Origin: Serratia proteamaculans
GTDB lineage: Bacteria; Pseudomonadota; Gammaproteobacteria; Enterobacterales; Enterobacteriaceae
DNA: 64,000 nucleotides
Direction: 5' to 3'
Assembly: GCF_013337185.1 (NCBI RefSeq)
Contig: NZ_SWDE01000006.1
Location: forward strand, 124,001 to 188,000
Both the position numbers and the translations under genes were made by a program. This document shows positions 29,598-38,698 of this stretch, piece after piece. The notes below the pieces were generated by a model. It was not told where the DNA came from. It ran no database searches and saw only the letters and a program-made list of their open reading frames with translations. Each line of letters opens with the position of its first letter. The first letter of the stretch is position 1.

Positions 29598-31448
29598 ATG
29601 GCCTTATTACAAATTAGTGAGCCCGGCCTAAGTGCTGCGCCGCACCAGCGCCGTCTGGCTGCCGGTATTGATTTAGGCACCACCAACTCTCTGGTCGCCA
29701 CGGTGCGCAGCGGGCAGGCGGAAACGCTGGCCGATGCCGAAGGGCGCGATTTACTGCCCTCGGTGGTGCATTACCAGGCTGACACCTTGCGCGTCGGTTG
29801 GGATGCGCGCCGGCAGGCAGCAGAGGATCCCGCCAATACTATCAGCTCAATCAAACGCATGATGGGCCGCTCATTGGCCGACGTACTTGCGCGTTACCCG
29901 AACCTGCCGTATCAGTTTCAGGCCAGTGACAACGGCTTGCCGATGATCGTCACTGCCGCCGGTGCGGTTAACCCGGTAGGGGTTTCTGCCGATATCCTCA
30001 GAACCCTTGCCGAGCGCGCGAAAACCGCGCTGGAAGGGGATCTGGACGGCGTGGTGATCACCGTTCCTGCCTATTTTGATGATGCACAGCGCCAGGGCAC
30101 CAAAGACGCCGCGCGTCTGGCCGGGTTGCACGTGTTGCGTCTGCTGAACGAACCGACGGCGGCGGCGATTGCCTATGGCCTGGATTCCGGGCAGGAAGGC
30201 ATTATCGCGGTGTACGATTTGGGCGGCGGTACCTTTGATATTTCCATTCTGCGGCTGAGCCGTGGGGTGTTCGAAGTGTTGGCCACCGGCGGGGATTCCG
30301 CGCTGGGGGGCGACGACTTTGACCATCTGCTGGCCGACTGGCTGCGTGAACAGGCCGGTGTGGCTGACCGTAGCGATCACGGTGTACAGCGCCAACTGCT
30401 GGATGCGGCCATTGCGGCCAAAATTGCACTGAGCGCTGCCGACAGCACTGTTGTTGAGATTGCCGGCTGGCAGGGCGAAGTGACCCGGGCACAGTTTGAT
30501 GCGCTGATCGCCACTCTGGTGAAACGTACCCTGATGGCCTGCCGCCGTGCGCTGAAAGATGCGGGCGTGAGTGCCGAAGAAGTGCTGGAAGTGGTCATGG
30601 TTGGCGGTTCCACCCGCGTGCCTCTGGTGCGTGAACAGGTGGGCACGTTCTTCGGCCGCACGCCGTTAACTTCGATCGATCCGGATAAAGTTGTCGCTAT
30701 TGGCGCTGCTATCCAGGCGGACATTTTGGTGGGCAACAAGCCGGACAGTGACATGCTGTTGCTGGATGTGATCCCACTTTCGCTGGGTCTGGAAACCATG
30801 GGCGGTCTGGTAGAGAAAGTGATCCCGCGTAACACCACCATTCCGGTGGCGCGAGCGCAAGAGTTCACTACTTTTAAAGACGGCCAAAGCGCGATGATGA
30901 TCCATGTGCTGCAGGGCGAGCGCGAACTGGTGCAGGATTGCCGCTCGCTGGCGCGCTTCTCACTGCGTGGTTTACCGCCTCTGCCTGCCGGTGGCGCTCA
31001 TATTCGCGTTACCTTCCAGGTGGATGCCGATGGCCTGCTGAGCGTCACCGCGATGGAGAAATCCACCGGCGTTGAGGCTTCAATTCAGGTTAAACCGTCG
31101 TATGGTCTGTCCGACGCCGAAATCGCCGGCATGATCAAAGATTCGATGGCCAATGCGCAGAGCGATGTTGGCGCGCGCATGCTGGCGGAACAGCGGGTTG
31201 AGGCGTCACGGGTGCTGGAAAGCCTGCAGGGCGCACTGGCCAGCGACGCCGCATTGCTGAGCGAAGCAGAAAGCACGGCAATCCCCGCAGCGGTAGAAGC
31301 TTTGCAACAGGCGACGCAGGGCACCGATCCTGCCGCTATTGAAGCCGCAATTAAAACATTAGATGCACAAACGCAAGACTTTGCCGCGCGCCGCATGGAT
31401 GCTTCCATTCGCCGTGCGCTGGCTGGCCATTCTGTGGATGAGGTTTAA
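29598..31448 (+). CDS. hscA: Hsp70-type chaperone HscA
   Basis: A 616-residue specialised Hsp70 that drives cluster transfer from IscU. The ATPase domain carries [28 protein letters not shown] and [13 protein letters not shown]; a substrate-binding domain begins after about residue 390. It lacks the long acidic C-terminal tail of DnaK. Its stop is 2 bases from the fdx start. Confidence 0.98.
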   Translation: MALLQISEPGLSAAPHQRRLAAGIDLGTTNSLVATVRSGQAETLADAEGRDLLPSVVHYQADTLRVGWDARRQAAEDPANTISSIKRMMGRSLADVLARYPNLPYQFQASDNGLPMIVTAAGAVNPVGVSADILRTLAERAKTALEGDLDGVVITVPAYFDDAQRQGTKDAARLAGLHVLRLLNEPTAAAIAYGLDSGQEGIIAVYDLGGGTFDISILRLSRGVFEVLATGGDSALGGDDFDHLLADWLREQAGVADRSDHGVQRQLLDAAIAAKIALSAADSTVVEIAGWQGEVTRAQFDALIATLVKRTLMACRRALKDAGVSAEEVLEVVMVGGSTRVPLVREQVGTFFGRTPLTSIDPDKVVAIGAAIQADILVGNKPDSDMLLLDVIPLSLGLETMGGLVEKVIPRNTTIPVARAQEFTTFKDGQSAMMIHVLQGERELVQDCRSLARFSLRGLPPLPAGGAHIRVTFQVDADGLLSVTAMEKSTGVEASIQVKPSYGLSDAEIAGMIKDSMANAQSDVGARMLAEQRVEASRVLESLQGALASDAALLSEAESTAIPAAVEALQQATQGTDPAAIEAAIKTLDAQTQDFAARRMDASIRRALAGHSVDEV

Positions 31449-31450
31449 TC

Positions 31451-31786
31451 ATGCCTAAAATTGTTTTCCTGCCCCATCAAGATTTATGCCCGGAGGGGGC
31501 AGTACTGGAAGCCGAACAAGGGGAGTCAATCCTCAACGTTGCGCTGCGTAACGGTATCGAGATTGAGCATGCCTGTGAGAAATCCTGCGCCTGCACCACC
31601 TGTCACTGCATCGTGCGCGAAGGTTTCGACTCTCTCGAAGAGAGCAGCGAACTGGAAGACGACATGCTGGACAAGGCCTGGGGTCTGGAGCCGGAAAGCC
31701 GTCTGAGCTGTCAGGCACTGGTGGCCGACGAAGATTTGGTGGTTGAAATGCCGCGTTATACCGTTAACCACGCGCGTGAAGGGTAA
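31451..31786 (+). CDS. fdx: [2Fe-2S] ferredoxin of the isc system
   Basis: An adrenodoxin-type ferredoxin of 111 residues that supplies electrons for cluster assembly. Ligands are Cys42, Cys48 and Cys51 ([14 protein letters not shown]) and a distal Cys in RLSCQAL. It follows hscA by 2 bases and precedes iscX by 13. Confidence 0.98.
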   Translation: MPKIVFLPHQDLCPEGAVLEAEQGESILNVALRNGIEIEHACEKSCACTTCHCIVREGFDSLEESSELEDDMLDKAWGLEPESRLSCQALVADEDLVVEMPRYTVNHAREG

Positions 31787-31799
31787 GAGGACTGTAGAA

Positions 31800-32000
31800 A
31801 TGGGATTGAAGTGGACCGACAGCCGTGAAATCGGCGAAGCCCTGTACGACCAATATCCGGATACCGATCCGAAAACCGTACGTTTTACCGACATGCATCA
31901 GTGGATTTGCGATCTGGAAGATTTTGACGACGATCCACAGGCTTCCAACGAAAAAATACTGGAAGCTGTTCTGCTGGTCTGGTTAGATGAAGCGGAGTAA
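31800..32000 (+). CDS. iscX: Fe-S assembly protein IscX
   Basis: A small acidic protein of 66 residues that binds IscS and iron and tunes desulfurase activity. The ATG at 31800 gives [17 protein letters not shown], as in E. coli. It is the last gene of the isc operon; a terminator follows. Confidence 0.96.
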   Translation: MGLKWTDSREIGEALYDQYPDTDPKTVRFTDMHQWICDLEDFDDDPQASNEKILEAVLLVWLDEAE

Positions 32001-32007
32001 ATAGCGT

Positions 32008-32039
32008 AACGGGCTGCCATAGGCGGCCCGTTTATTTTG
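32008..32039 (+). terminator. isc operon terminator
   Basis: AACGGGCTGCC and GGCGGCCCGTT pair over 11 positions (one G-T wobble) with a 3-base loop, followed by TTATTTTGT. The position directly after iscX fits the end of the operon. Confidence 0.85.
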
Positions 32040-32083
32040 TATCCGACACGATTAATAAAAGAATAATCCGGAGTAAGAAGGCT

Positions 32084-33379
32084 ATGACAACTGAATTTAT
32101 GCTGGTAACGCTGTCGAACCAACCTGCTGACGCTCGCTGGGGCGAGAAAGCGCTACTGAGCACCGGTACAGAAGGGATGACCATCCACCTGACCGGCAAA
32201 GATAAACTGGGCAGCATTCAACGTGCGGCTCGTAAGATTGACGGCCAGGGCATCAAAAACGTCAAACTGGCCGGTGACGACTGGGATCTGGAAAACAGCT
32301 GGGCATTCTGGCAGGGCTTCCGTGGGCCGAAAGGCAAACGCAGCGTCGAATGGGCACCATTGCCGGAAGCGGAAAGCAAAGAGCTGGAACAGCGCCTGAA
32401 GATTGTTGACTGGGTGCGTGACACCATCAACATGTCGGCGGAAGAGTTGGGGCCGGAGCAGCTGGCTACCCGCGCGGTTGATCTGATGTGTGACATCGGT
32501 TGTGAAGCCGTCAGCTACCGTATTACCAAAGGTGAAGATCTGCGTGAGCAAAACTACGCCGGTATTCACACCGTGGGCCGTGGGTCAGATCGTTCACCGG
32601 TGCTGTTGGCACTGGATTTCAACCCGACCGGTAACCCGGAAGCGCCGGTATTTGCCTGCCTGGTGGGCAAGGGCATCACCTTTGACACCGGTGGCTACAG
32701 CCTGAAACAAAGCGCCTTTATGGACTCCATGAAGGCGGATATGGGCGGTGCAGCCACCATTACCGGCGCACTGGCGCTGGCGGCAGCTCGTGGTCTGAAA
32801 CAGCGTGTGAAACTGTACCTGTGCTGTGCCGACAACATGGTCAGCGGCAATGCTTTCAAACTGGGCGATATCATCCGTTACCGCAACGGCAAAACCGTTG
32901 AGGTGATGAATACCGATGCGGAAGGGCGTCTGGTATTGGCCGATGGCCTGATCGATGCGTCCGCGCAGAACCCTCAGTTGATCATCGACTGCGCCACCCT
33001 GACCGGTGCGGCGAAAACGGCGGTGGGTAACGACTACCATGCGCTGTTCAGCTTCGACGACGCTCTGGCGCAAGAGCTGCTGGCCAGTGCGGCTGCAGAA
33101 CAAGAGCCATTCTGGCGTCTGCCGCTGGCTGAATTCCACCGCAGCCAACTGCCGTCCAACTTTGCCGAACTGAACAACGTAGCCGGTCCGGCCTACACGG
33201 CGGGGGCCAGCACAGCGGCTGCCTTCCTGTCGCATTTTGTGACTAACTATCAGCAGGGCTGGCTGCACATTGACTGTTCCGCTACTTACCGCAAGGGTGC
33301 AGTAGATCAATGGTCAGCAGGGGCGACCGGTCTGGGTGTCCGTGCACTGGCCAACCTGCTGCTGAGCAAAGCCAAATAA
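32084..33379 (+). CDS. pepB: Peptidase B (M17 leucine aminopeptidase family)
   Basis: A cytoplasmic two-metal aminopeptidase of 431 residues. The M17 signature [13 protein letters not shown] is present, as is the metal-binding block [14 protein letters not shown]. Length and location after iscX match E. coli PepB, which prefers acidic N-terminal residues. It ends just before a small GC-rich hairpin and a long repeat. Confidence 0.96.
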   Translation: MTTEFMLVTLSNQPADARWGEKALLSTGTEGMTIHLTGKDKLGSIQRAARKIDGQGIKNVKLAGDDWDLENSWAFWQGFRGPKGKRSVEWAPLPEAESKELEQRLKIVDWVRDTINMSAEELGPEQLATRAVDLMCDIGCEAVSYRITKGEDLREQNYAGIHTVGRGSDRSPVLLALDFNPTGNPEAPVFACLVGKGITFDTGGYSLKQSAFMDSMKADMGGAATITGALALAAARGLKQRVKLYLCCADNMVSGNAFKLGDIIRYRNGKTVEVMNTDAEGRLVLADGLIDASAQNPQLIIDCATLTGAAKTAVGNDYHALFSFDDALAQELLASAAAEQEPFWRLPLAEFHRSQLPSNFAELNNVAGPAYTAGASTAAAFLSHFVTNYQQGWLHIDCSATYRKGAVDQWSAGATGLGVRALANLLLSKAK

Positions 33380-33385
33380 TTGAAT

Positions 33386-33401
33386 GCCCACCCCGGTGGG
33401 C
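33386..33401 (+). terminator. Small hairpin after pepB
   Basis: GCCCACC and GGTGGGC form a 7-bp stem 7 bases after the pepB stop. No T-run follows; the long repeat starts three bases further on. Confidence 0.4.
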
Positions 33402-33403
33402 GT

Positions 33404-33530
33404 TATACCCGTCATCTTTCAAGTTGCAGCGTTGTTACCTGCACTCGCTCACCCCAGTTACTTACTAAAGTAAGCGCCTGGGGATGAGCGAGCTGGGCGC
33501 CTAGCTGCAAAATGAAAGCTATAGGGTATA
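33404..33530. repeat. 127-bp hyphenated palindromic repeat, copy 1
   Basis: The element is bounded by TATACCC and GGGTATA. Inner arms pair again (CTCACCCCAG with CTGGGGATGAG, TTACTTAC with GTAAG), so the whole can fold into one long hairpin. A second full copy lies at 46686-46810 and a collapsed one at 58759-58787. No reading frame is evident. The form is that of a non-autonomous, MITE-like intergenic repeat of Serratia/Yersinia-type genomes. Confidence 0.85.
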
Positions 33531-33546
33531 GAATGTCATTTACCCT

Positions 33547-33576
33547 CGGGGCCCAGCATGCTGGGCCCCGTTATTT
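33547..33576 (+). terminator. GC-rich perfect palindrome before sseB
   Basis: A 24-base perfect palindrome (CGGGGCCCAGCATGCTGGGCCCCG, given as arms CGGGGCCCAGC and GCTGGGCCCCG) is followed by TTATTT. It probably ends pepB transcription and insulates sseB. Confidence 0.6.
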
Positions 33577-33593
33577 GATTGCTGGAGTTTGCC

Positions 33594-34424
33594 ATGAGTT
33601 CTCACCATCACGAAGCCGCCGCAGGCGAAAACGAACTTGAACGCCTGTTGAAACTGGCGGTGACGGAGCCGGCCCATCGTCCGGCATTCTTCCGTGAACT
33701 GCTTGAGGCTACGGTGTTGATCCTCGGTGACAGCGAACAGGTACAACTCGGTGGTGACATCACGCTCAACGCCGACACACCGGTGAATATTCAGCATTGG
33801 GAAAAGCAGGAAGGCGGCAGCATCATCCCGTTTTTCACCTCGGTGGAAGCGCTGCAAAAGGCCGTTGAGGATGAACAGCCCTTTATCGCCATGCCGGCAC
33901 GAGTCTTATTCGAGATTACGCAGGGTGCGGATCTGTTCCTCAACCCGAAGGCCGAGTACGGCAAAGAGTTTTATCCTGAAGAGGTGGCTATGCTGCTGGC
34001 CACCGGCGGCGTAAGCAAACCGGCAGAACGCTATATCGACAAGGATACCCAGATCCTGTTGGGCCAGCCGGAAGAATATCCGTCGGCGATGGTCGATGCC
34101 CTGACCACATTGTTCAGCCAGCGCAAGCCGGTCCGCCGCGCGTTTCTGGCGCTGATGCACGATCAGGCGGTCGACGAAAAACCCAATCTGCTGGTCGGGC
34201 TGGAAGTAGACGGCGAACAAGGCGATATCGAGGCGCTGATTAATGAAGCGGGCAGCGTGGCCAGCGAAACCGCGCCTAATGACGAACCGGTGGATTTTTG
34301 CCTGGTATCGGAAAAGGAACGTGGCGTCAGCCATTACCTGATCACCCATACCCAACCCTTCTACCAGCGCCGCTGGGGCAGTTGGTTGCGCAATATCATT
34401 CCTTCAACCGATAAAACCCAGTAA
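33594..34424 (+). CDS. sseB: Enhanced serine sensitivity protein SseB
   Basis: A 276-residue cytoplasmic protein with an N-terminal SseB domain and a C-terminal SseB_C domain. Overexpression in E. coli causes serine sensitivity; the biochemical role is not known. The ATG at 33594 has GGAG 7 bases upstream and gives MSSHHHEAAAGENELERLL. It follows pepB as in E. coli, but the E. coli partner sseA does not follow. Confidence 0.92.
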   Translation: MSSHHHEAAAGENELERLLKLAVTEPAHRPAFFRELLEATVLILGDSEQVQLGGDITLNADTPVNIQHWEKQEGGSIIPFFTSVEALQKAVEDEQPFIAMPARVLFEITQGADLFLNPKAEYGKEFYPEEVAMLLATGGVSKPAERYIDKDTQILLGQPEEYPSAMVDALTTLFSQRKPVRRAFLALMHDQAVDEKPNLLVGLEVDGEQGDIEALINEAGSVASETAPNDEPVDFCLVSEKERGVSHYLITHTQPFYQRRWGSWLRNIIPSTDKTQ

Positions 34425-34767
34425 TTCTGTTGTTGCCGTTGTTCTCTGTATCAAGGCAAAAGAGAGCGGCCAGCCTCGAAAGGCTGGCCGGATACAAAAA
34501 TGGGCGCTGGAAAACCACTGCGTCACATCAAAATAAGAGTCAGTTTGGGGCTTTCTTCTTTCTGCTTCCCACCCAGGGCCTGAAGCAGAATGTACGACGT
34601 TGTTTAAGTGGGCGCCCCCTCTTCAGAGGGAGAGGGCCGGGGTGAGGGGCTTTGGCGTTGGTATGTATCCCCTCACCCTAACCCTCTCCCAAAGGAGAGG
34701 GAACAATATCACCTTAACTGACAAGCATTACCCCGTTTGGGACCTTTCATACGCTGGTGATTGTGGT
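34425..34767. other. sseB-malY intergenic region, hairpins but no gene
   Basis: A 343-base gap. It holds a perfect 10-bp hairpin (CGGCCAGCCT / AGGCTGGCCG, 34467-34490, CGAA loop), probably the sseB terminator, and a second inverted repeat at 34628-34690. Only short, unconvincing reading frames were seen. Confidence 0.6.
34628..34690. repeat. GAGGG/CCCTC inverted repeat
   Basis: Two 22-base arms (34628-34649 and 34669-34690), purine-rich on the left and pyrimidine-rich on the right, match at 19 of 22 positions around a 19-base loop. Elements with the core GGGTGAGGGG and CCCCTCACCCT are scattered in many Gram-negative genomes. Confidence 0.75.
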
Positions 34768-35946
34768 TCAGGGTTTTAACCGGGCGAGCCCCGCGATGGC
34801 TTGTTCAAGATATTGACGAGGGCAGCCGAGGTTGATGCGAATAAACCCCTTTCCCTGCTCGCCAAAGCTGATGCCCATCGAGGCGGCAATTTTTGACTGC
34901 CTGATCAACGCCTGCTGTAGGGCGTTATCATCCAGGCCTAAAGCGCGACAATCCAGCCAGGCAAGGTAGGTTCCCTCGGCTGGGGTCATTTTGCACCAGG
35001 GCGCAGCATAGGCCAATGCCTGTTCAAACCAACGCCGGTTGTCGGCCAGATAACCTTGTAAATCATCAAGCCAGGCTTCCCCCTGTTGATAGGCTGCCGT
35101 TGCGGCAGTCATCGACAGCGCATTGAAGACATCCAACCCATGGGCATTGAGGCGTTCGATGAACGCATTGCGGGTGCGAACATTGGGGATCAGGAAATTG
35201 GAGATCCGCAGTGACGACAAGCCAAAGCTCTTGCTCGCCGAGGTCGCCGAAATCAGGTGGTCATGCCAGGCTTCATCCAGGTGCAGCACCGAGGTGAAGG
35301 TTTCGCCGGGCAGCGTCAGGTCGGCCCAGATTTCATCGGAAATCACCGTCACCCCATGACGGCTGCATAGCGTCATCAATTGTGTCAGTTCGCTGCGGGT
35401 CCAGCATCGCCCGGTGGGGTTATGCGGATTACACAACAGCAGTAACGGCGGTTTACGCTGCTCAAAGCAGATTTCCAGATGCTCGAAATCAAATTGATAG
35501 CCCTGCGCGCTTTCCTTCAGCGGATTTTCGAGGACTTCACGGCCGTTCATGGTGATGATCTTGGCGAAAGATCCATAGTATGGTCCCTGGATCACTACCG
35601 GATCGCCAGGCTGGCTGAGCAGTTGGATCAGCATCGCCAGACCGGGCACCACCCCTTCTATTGAGGTGAACCATTCACGCTGCAGCGGCAGGTTATGCCT
35701 GCGCAAAAACCAATCTATCGCCGCCTGATAATACGGGTCATCACGCTCGCTGTAGCCAAATACGCCGTGATCCACACGCTCATGCAATGCCTGCCGGACT
35801 TCCGCTGGGCACTGGAAGTCAAAATCAGAGACCCACATCGGCAAAAGGTCGGTTTCATCGAGATGCAGATAGCGATCGATAAAGTCCCATTTCACCGAAC
35901 CGGTATGGTGGCGGTCGACTATCTGATTAAAATCGGTCTGTTTCAC
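34768..35946 (-). CDS. PLP-dependent aminotransferase/C-S lyase, MalY/PatB family
   Basis: A fold-type I PLP enzyme of 392 residues. The PLP lysine lies in ATSASKSFGLSSLRISN; other landmarks are PMWVSDFDFQCP, CNPHNPTGR and ISDEIWADL. MalY/PatB members are cystathionine beta-lyases. A GTG at 35946 is preferred as start: it follows the upstream antiporter stop by one base (TGACGTG), has AGGAAG 6 bases upstream, and gives a start (KQTDFNQIVDRHHTGSVKWD) and length like E. coli MalY. Substrate is unknown; coupling to an NhaC antiporter suggests a sulfur amino acid or related compound carried by that protein. Confidence 0.85.
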   Translation of the reverse strand: MKQTDFNQIVDRHHTGSVKWDFIDRYLHLDETDLLPMWVSDFDFQCPAEVRQALHERVDHGVFGYSERDDPYYQAAIDWFLRRHNLPLQREWFTSIEGVVPGLAMLIQLLSQPGDPVVIQGPYYGSFAKIITMNGREVLENPLKESAQGYQFDFEHLEICFEQRKPPLLLLCNPHNPTGRCWTRSELTQLMTLCSRHGVTVISDEIWADLTLPGETFTSVLHLDEAWHDHLISATSASKSFGLSSLRISNFLIPNVRTRNAFIERLNAHGLDVFNALSMTAATAAYQQGEAWLDDLQGYLADNRRWFEQALAYAAPWCKMTPAEGTYLAWLDCRALGLDDNALQQALIRQSKIAASMGISFGEQGKGFIRINLGCPRQYLEQAIAGLARLKP

Positions 35947-35947
35947 G

Positions 35948-37387
35948 TCAGGCTTCCTCACGCTGTAAGTCATTTTGTGGCTGTATTCTGGCAATCCCAA
36001 ACCCGGTAAAACCATAAATCAGGGCGAAGACCACGGCGGCGTAGCATTGGATGGCCCACGGCAGGAGATCCAGCGTACTGACCCCCAGAGTGGTTGCCAT
36101 ATAAATGCCTGCGGCGGTCCAGGGGATTAAAGGTTCGATGACGGTGCCCGCATCTTCCACGGTCCGCGACAGGTTTTTATTGTCTAATCCCATGCGACGG
36201 TATGCGCCTTTGAACAGCTCTGCGGGAATGAGCAGTGCCAGCTTGCCGTCGCTGGTGGCACCGGTCACCAGGATGGTGGTCGCGACCGTTGCGGCGATCA
36301 ATTGGCCGGTGGTATGAACCACTTTCAGCAAGCGGTTGATGATAACGGTCAGTGCGCCGGTCAGCGTTAAGGCCCCGGCAAAGGAAAATGCACAGAACAC
36401 CAGAAGAATGGTACTCATCATCGAGAACATGCCGCCGCGGTTGAGCAGGCGCGGAACATCCGCGACGACGCCAGTAATGTTGTGTCCCTGAGCGGTGAAC
36501 ATTGAAAGATTAAAGCCGTCCATCAATGCATTTAAGCCTTGCTGCAGGTTGAACCCCTGGAGCAGTACGCCGATGGCAATGGCCAGGGTACAGGCTGCCA
36601 GCATCACGGGGATCACCGGTCGTTTGGTGACGGCCCCCCACAGAACCAGCACCGGCGGAAGGATCAGCAGCAGGTTAAAGTGATACATGCCTTCCAGGGC
36701 GGTGACGATTTCGGTGACTTTTTCCGGCGTGGCTACGCTGCCGACGGCGCTGGTGTGCCCGGCAATCAGATACACCACCGCGGCTAAAACGAAGCTCGGC
36801 AATGTGGTGTACATCAGGTGCTGGATATGGCTGTAGAGATCGGTATCGGCGACGATGGCCGCGAAATTGGTGGAGTCAGACAGCGGGGAGATCTTATCGC
36901 CAAAGTAGGCGCCGGAAACCACGGCACCGGCGGCGGCGGCCAGAGGCACATCCAGACCGGCGGCGACGCCCATCAGTGCGACACCCACGGTGCCAGCCGC
37001 GCCCCAGGAGGTGCCGGTACAAACGGAGATCACGCTGGTAATAAAGAACGCGGCGATCAGGATATATTGCGGACTGATCAGTTTTAAGCCCCAGTACACC
37101 ATGTAGGGAATAGTACCGCTGAACATCCAGGTGCCGATCAACCCGCCGACGCAGATCAATATCATGATCACCGGCATTGCCTTGGCCAGTTTGGCGACGA
37201 TGGAGTCGATAATGTCGCTCCAGCGATAGCCTTGCCACCAGGCCAGTGCGGCGGCAATGGCGGCCGAGACCAGCAGCAATGGCTCGATCCGCAGCCCAAG
37301 TTGGCCGTAGCCGATGATGAGCAGCAATAGCATCGCCACAATGGGCAGCATCGCCAATCCCAGGTTGAGTTTCTTTTTGTTATTCAT
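35948..37387 (-). CDS. nhaC: NhaC-family Na+/H+ antiporter
   Basis: A polytopic inner-membrane protein of 479 residues with about 11-12 hydrophobic segments. NhaC-family landmarks are SVCTGTSWGAAGTVG and GAYFGDKISPLSDSTNF. Start is ATG 37387, with GGAG 6 bases upstream. Members exchange sodium for protons, and some swap organic acids (for example malate/lactate). The tight link to a MalY-like lyase and a LacI regulator hints that it may carry the lyase substrate or product rather than serve general pH control. Confidence 0.85.
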   Translation of the reverse strand: MNNKKKLNLGLAMLPIVAMLLLLIIGYGQLGLRIEPLLLVSAAIAAALAWWQGYRWSDIIDSIVAKLAKAMPVIMILICVGGLIGTWMFSGTIPYMVYWGLKLISPQYILIAAFFITSVISVCTGTSWGAAGTVGVALMGVAAGLDVPLAAAAGAVVSGAYFGDKISPLSDSTNFAAIVADTDLYSHIQHLMYTTLPSFVLAAVVYLIAGHTSAVGSVATPEKVTEIVTALEGMYHFNLLLILPPVLVLWGAVTKRPVIPVMLAACTLAIAIGVLLQGFNLQQGLNALMDGFNLSMFTAQGHNITGVVADVPRLLNRGGMFSMMSTILLVFCAFSFAGALTLTGALTVIINRLLKVVHTTGQLIAATVATTILVTGATSDGKLALLIPAELFKGAYRRMGLDNKNLSRTVEDAGTVIEPLIPWTAAGIYMATTLGVSTLDLLPWAIQCYAAVVFALIYGFTGFGIARIQPQNDLQREEA

Positions 37388-37470
37388 TAACAACTCCGGT
37401 TAAGGATGAGGGTGTGACGCAAGCCTAATGAATTCGTTTTGATTGAGGTGTGAGCGCGGGCAACTGTCCA

Positions 37471-37484
37471 TGTAATCGGTTTCA
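37471..37484. promoter_or_regulatory. LacI-type operator upstream of nhaC
   Basis: On the minus strand it reads TGAAACCGATTACA, a LacI-family palindrome with central CG (GAAA-CG-TTAC). It lies 84-97 bases upstream of the nhaC start and just after the LacI regulator gene, so autogenous or local control is likely. Confidence 0.6.
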
Positions 37485-37510
37485 TGAGTAGGCGTTGTGT
37501 GCGTCGCCTC

Positions 37511-38548
37511 TCATTTTTCAGCCTTGTTTTCTTGATTTGAGGTGTTTTTCTCGAGGGAGGCGACCGAGTCTCGCAGGATCAACTCAGCGGAAAACATATT
37601 ATTCTGTGGCGCCACAGTGGCAGCAGAGTTAAGCTGCAGCGCCAAAGTAGCCGCGCGTCGTGCCATTTTCTCAACCGGATAATGCACGGTGGTCAATGCC
37701 GGGTAGAGATATTTTGCCAGGGCCACGTCATCAAAGCCGACAATCGAGATATCTTCTGGCAAGTTCATTTGGCGTTGGCGAAAGGTTCGCATCATACCGG
37801 CGGCCATCACGTCATTGAACGTCAGTGCGGCGGTAAAAGGGTGATCGCTGGCCAGGATCTTTTCTGCCGCCAATTCGCCCCCTTGCTCATTGAAGGGGAC
37901 GCTGATGATCCAGCTACCCGGCACCGAGATCCCAGCATCATTCATGGCACTGCGGTAGCCTTCCAGACGCTGTTTTCTGTCATCGATGGGCAAGTCTGTA
38001 GTGATACAGGCGATATTCCGGTGCCCGTGCCGAATCAGCATCTGGGTGGCGGCCCGAGAGGCGCTGACGTTGTCCAGCCAGATGCAGCGGTTGGCGATGG
38101 CGGGCAAATAGCGATTGATCACCACCATCGCCGGGGTATGGGCGGCATAGCGTAAAACGTCAGCATCGCTCATCCGGGTCACGTGGGCCACGATGGCTTC
38201 GCAACCCTGATTGATCAGAAAATCGAGGCCGTTCTTCTCCAGTTCGGCCTGATGGCCGCCGCTGCAGACCATTAATCTTACGCCGCCTTTGCGCGTAATA
38301 TCTTCGACTCCCCGTGCCAGACGCGAGAAAAAAGGGTCGTCGAGATTACCGGTCAACAGCCCCAGCATATTGCCGCTTCTTTTCGCCAGGGCCAGCGCGG
38401 CGGCATTGCGGTGATAGTTAAACTCGCGCATGGCTTTTTCAACCCGTTCACGGGTGACTGGCTCAACATAGGCGGTGCTGTTGATCACCCGGCTGACGGT
38501 GGCCGTCGATACGCCAGCCCGTCGGGCAACATCTTTCATTGTGGCCAT
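37511..38548 (-). CDS. LacI-family transcriptional regulator of the nhaC-malY unit
   Basis: A 345-residue LacI-type repressor. The helix-turn-helix is MKDVARRAGVSTATVSRVI, followed by the hinge (NYHRNAAALALA) and a periplasmic-binding-like core. The ATG at 38548 is chosen since it opens the DNA-binding domain directly and has AGGAAATG upstream; a longer frame from 38638 adds an unlikely 30-residue leader. It is co-directional with nhaC-malY, with 123 bases between. The inducer is not evident. Confidence 0.88.
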   Translation of the reverse strand: MATMKDVARRAGVSTATVSRVINSTAYVEPVTRERVEKAMREFNYHRNAAALALAKRSGNMLGLLTGNLDDPFFSRLARGVEDITRKGGVRLMVCSGGHQAELEKNGLDFLINQGCEAIVAHVTRMSDADVLRYAAHTPAMVVINRYLPAIANRCIWLDNVSASRAATQMLIRHGHRNIACITTDLPIDDRKQRLEGYRSAMNDAGISVPGSWIISVPFNEQGGELAAEKILASDHPFTAALTFNDVMAAGMMRTFRQRQMNLPEDISIVGFDDVALAKYLYPALTTVHYPVEKMARRAATLALQLNSAATVAPQNNMFSAELILRDSVASLEKNTSNQENKAEK

Positions 38549-38698
38549 ATCATTTCCTGCTTCAGGTTTGGGTGACCCTTTCTGTTGAAGGGGAAAAATT
38601 GAGCTGGGTCTGATGCTAACAGCGCTGCTATCATTCATCCATATTCGGATATTGCGCCGACGGGTGTCGTTGCGTAAAGGCTGCCAGGGAGTTAAACG

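Noticed and set aside
33404-33530. The palindromic repeat as a CRISPR unit or attachment site
   Set aside because: Copies are 13 kb apart, not spaced by short unique spacers, and no cas genes, integrase or tRNA lie nearby.
34425-34767. A small RNA gene in the sseB-malY gap
   Set aside because: Hairpins are present, but no promoter followed by a terminator in a consistent direction could be defined.
36802-37087. Small plus-strand frames opposite nhaC
   Set aside because: Low-complexity Arg/Gly-rich translations that are shadows of the antiporter gene.
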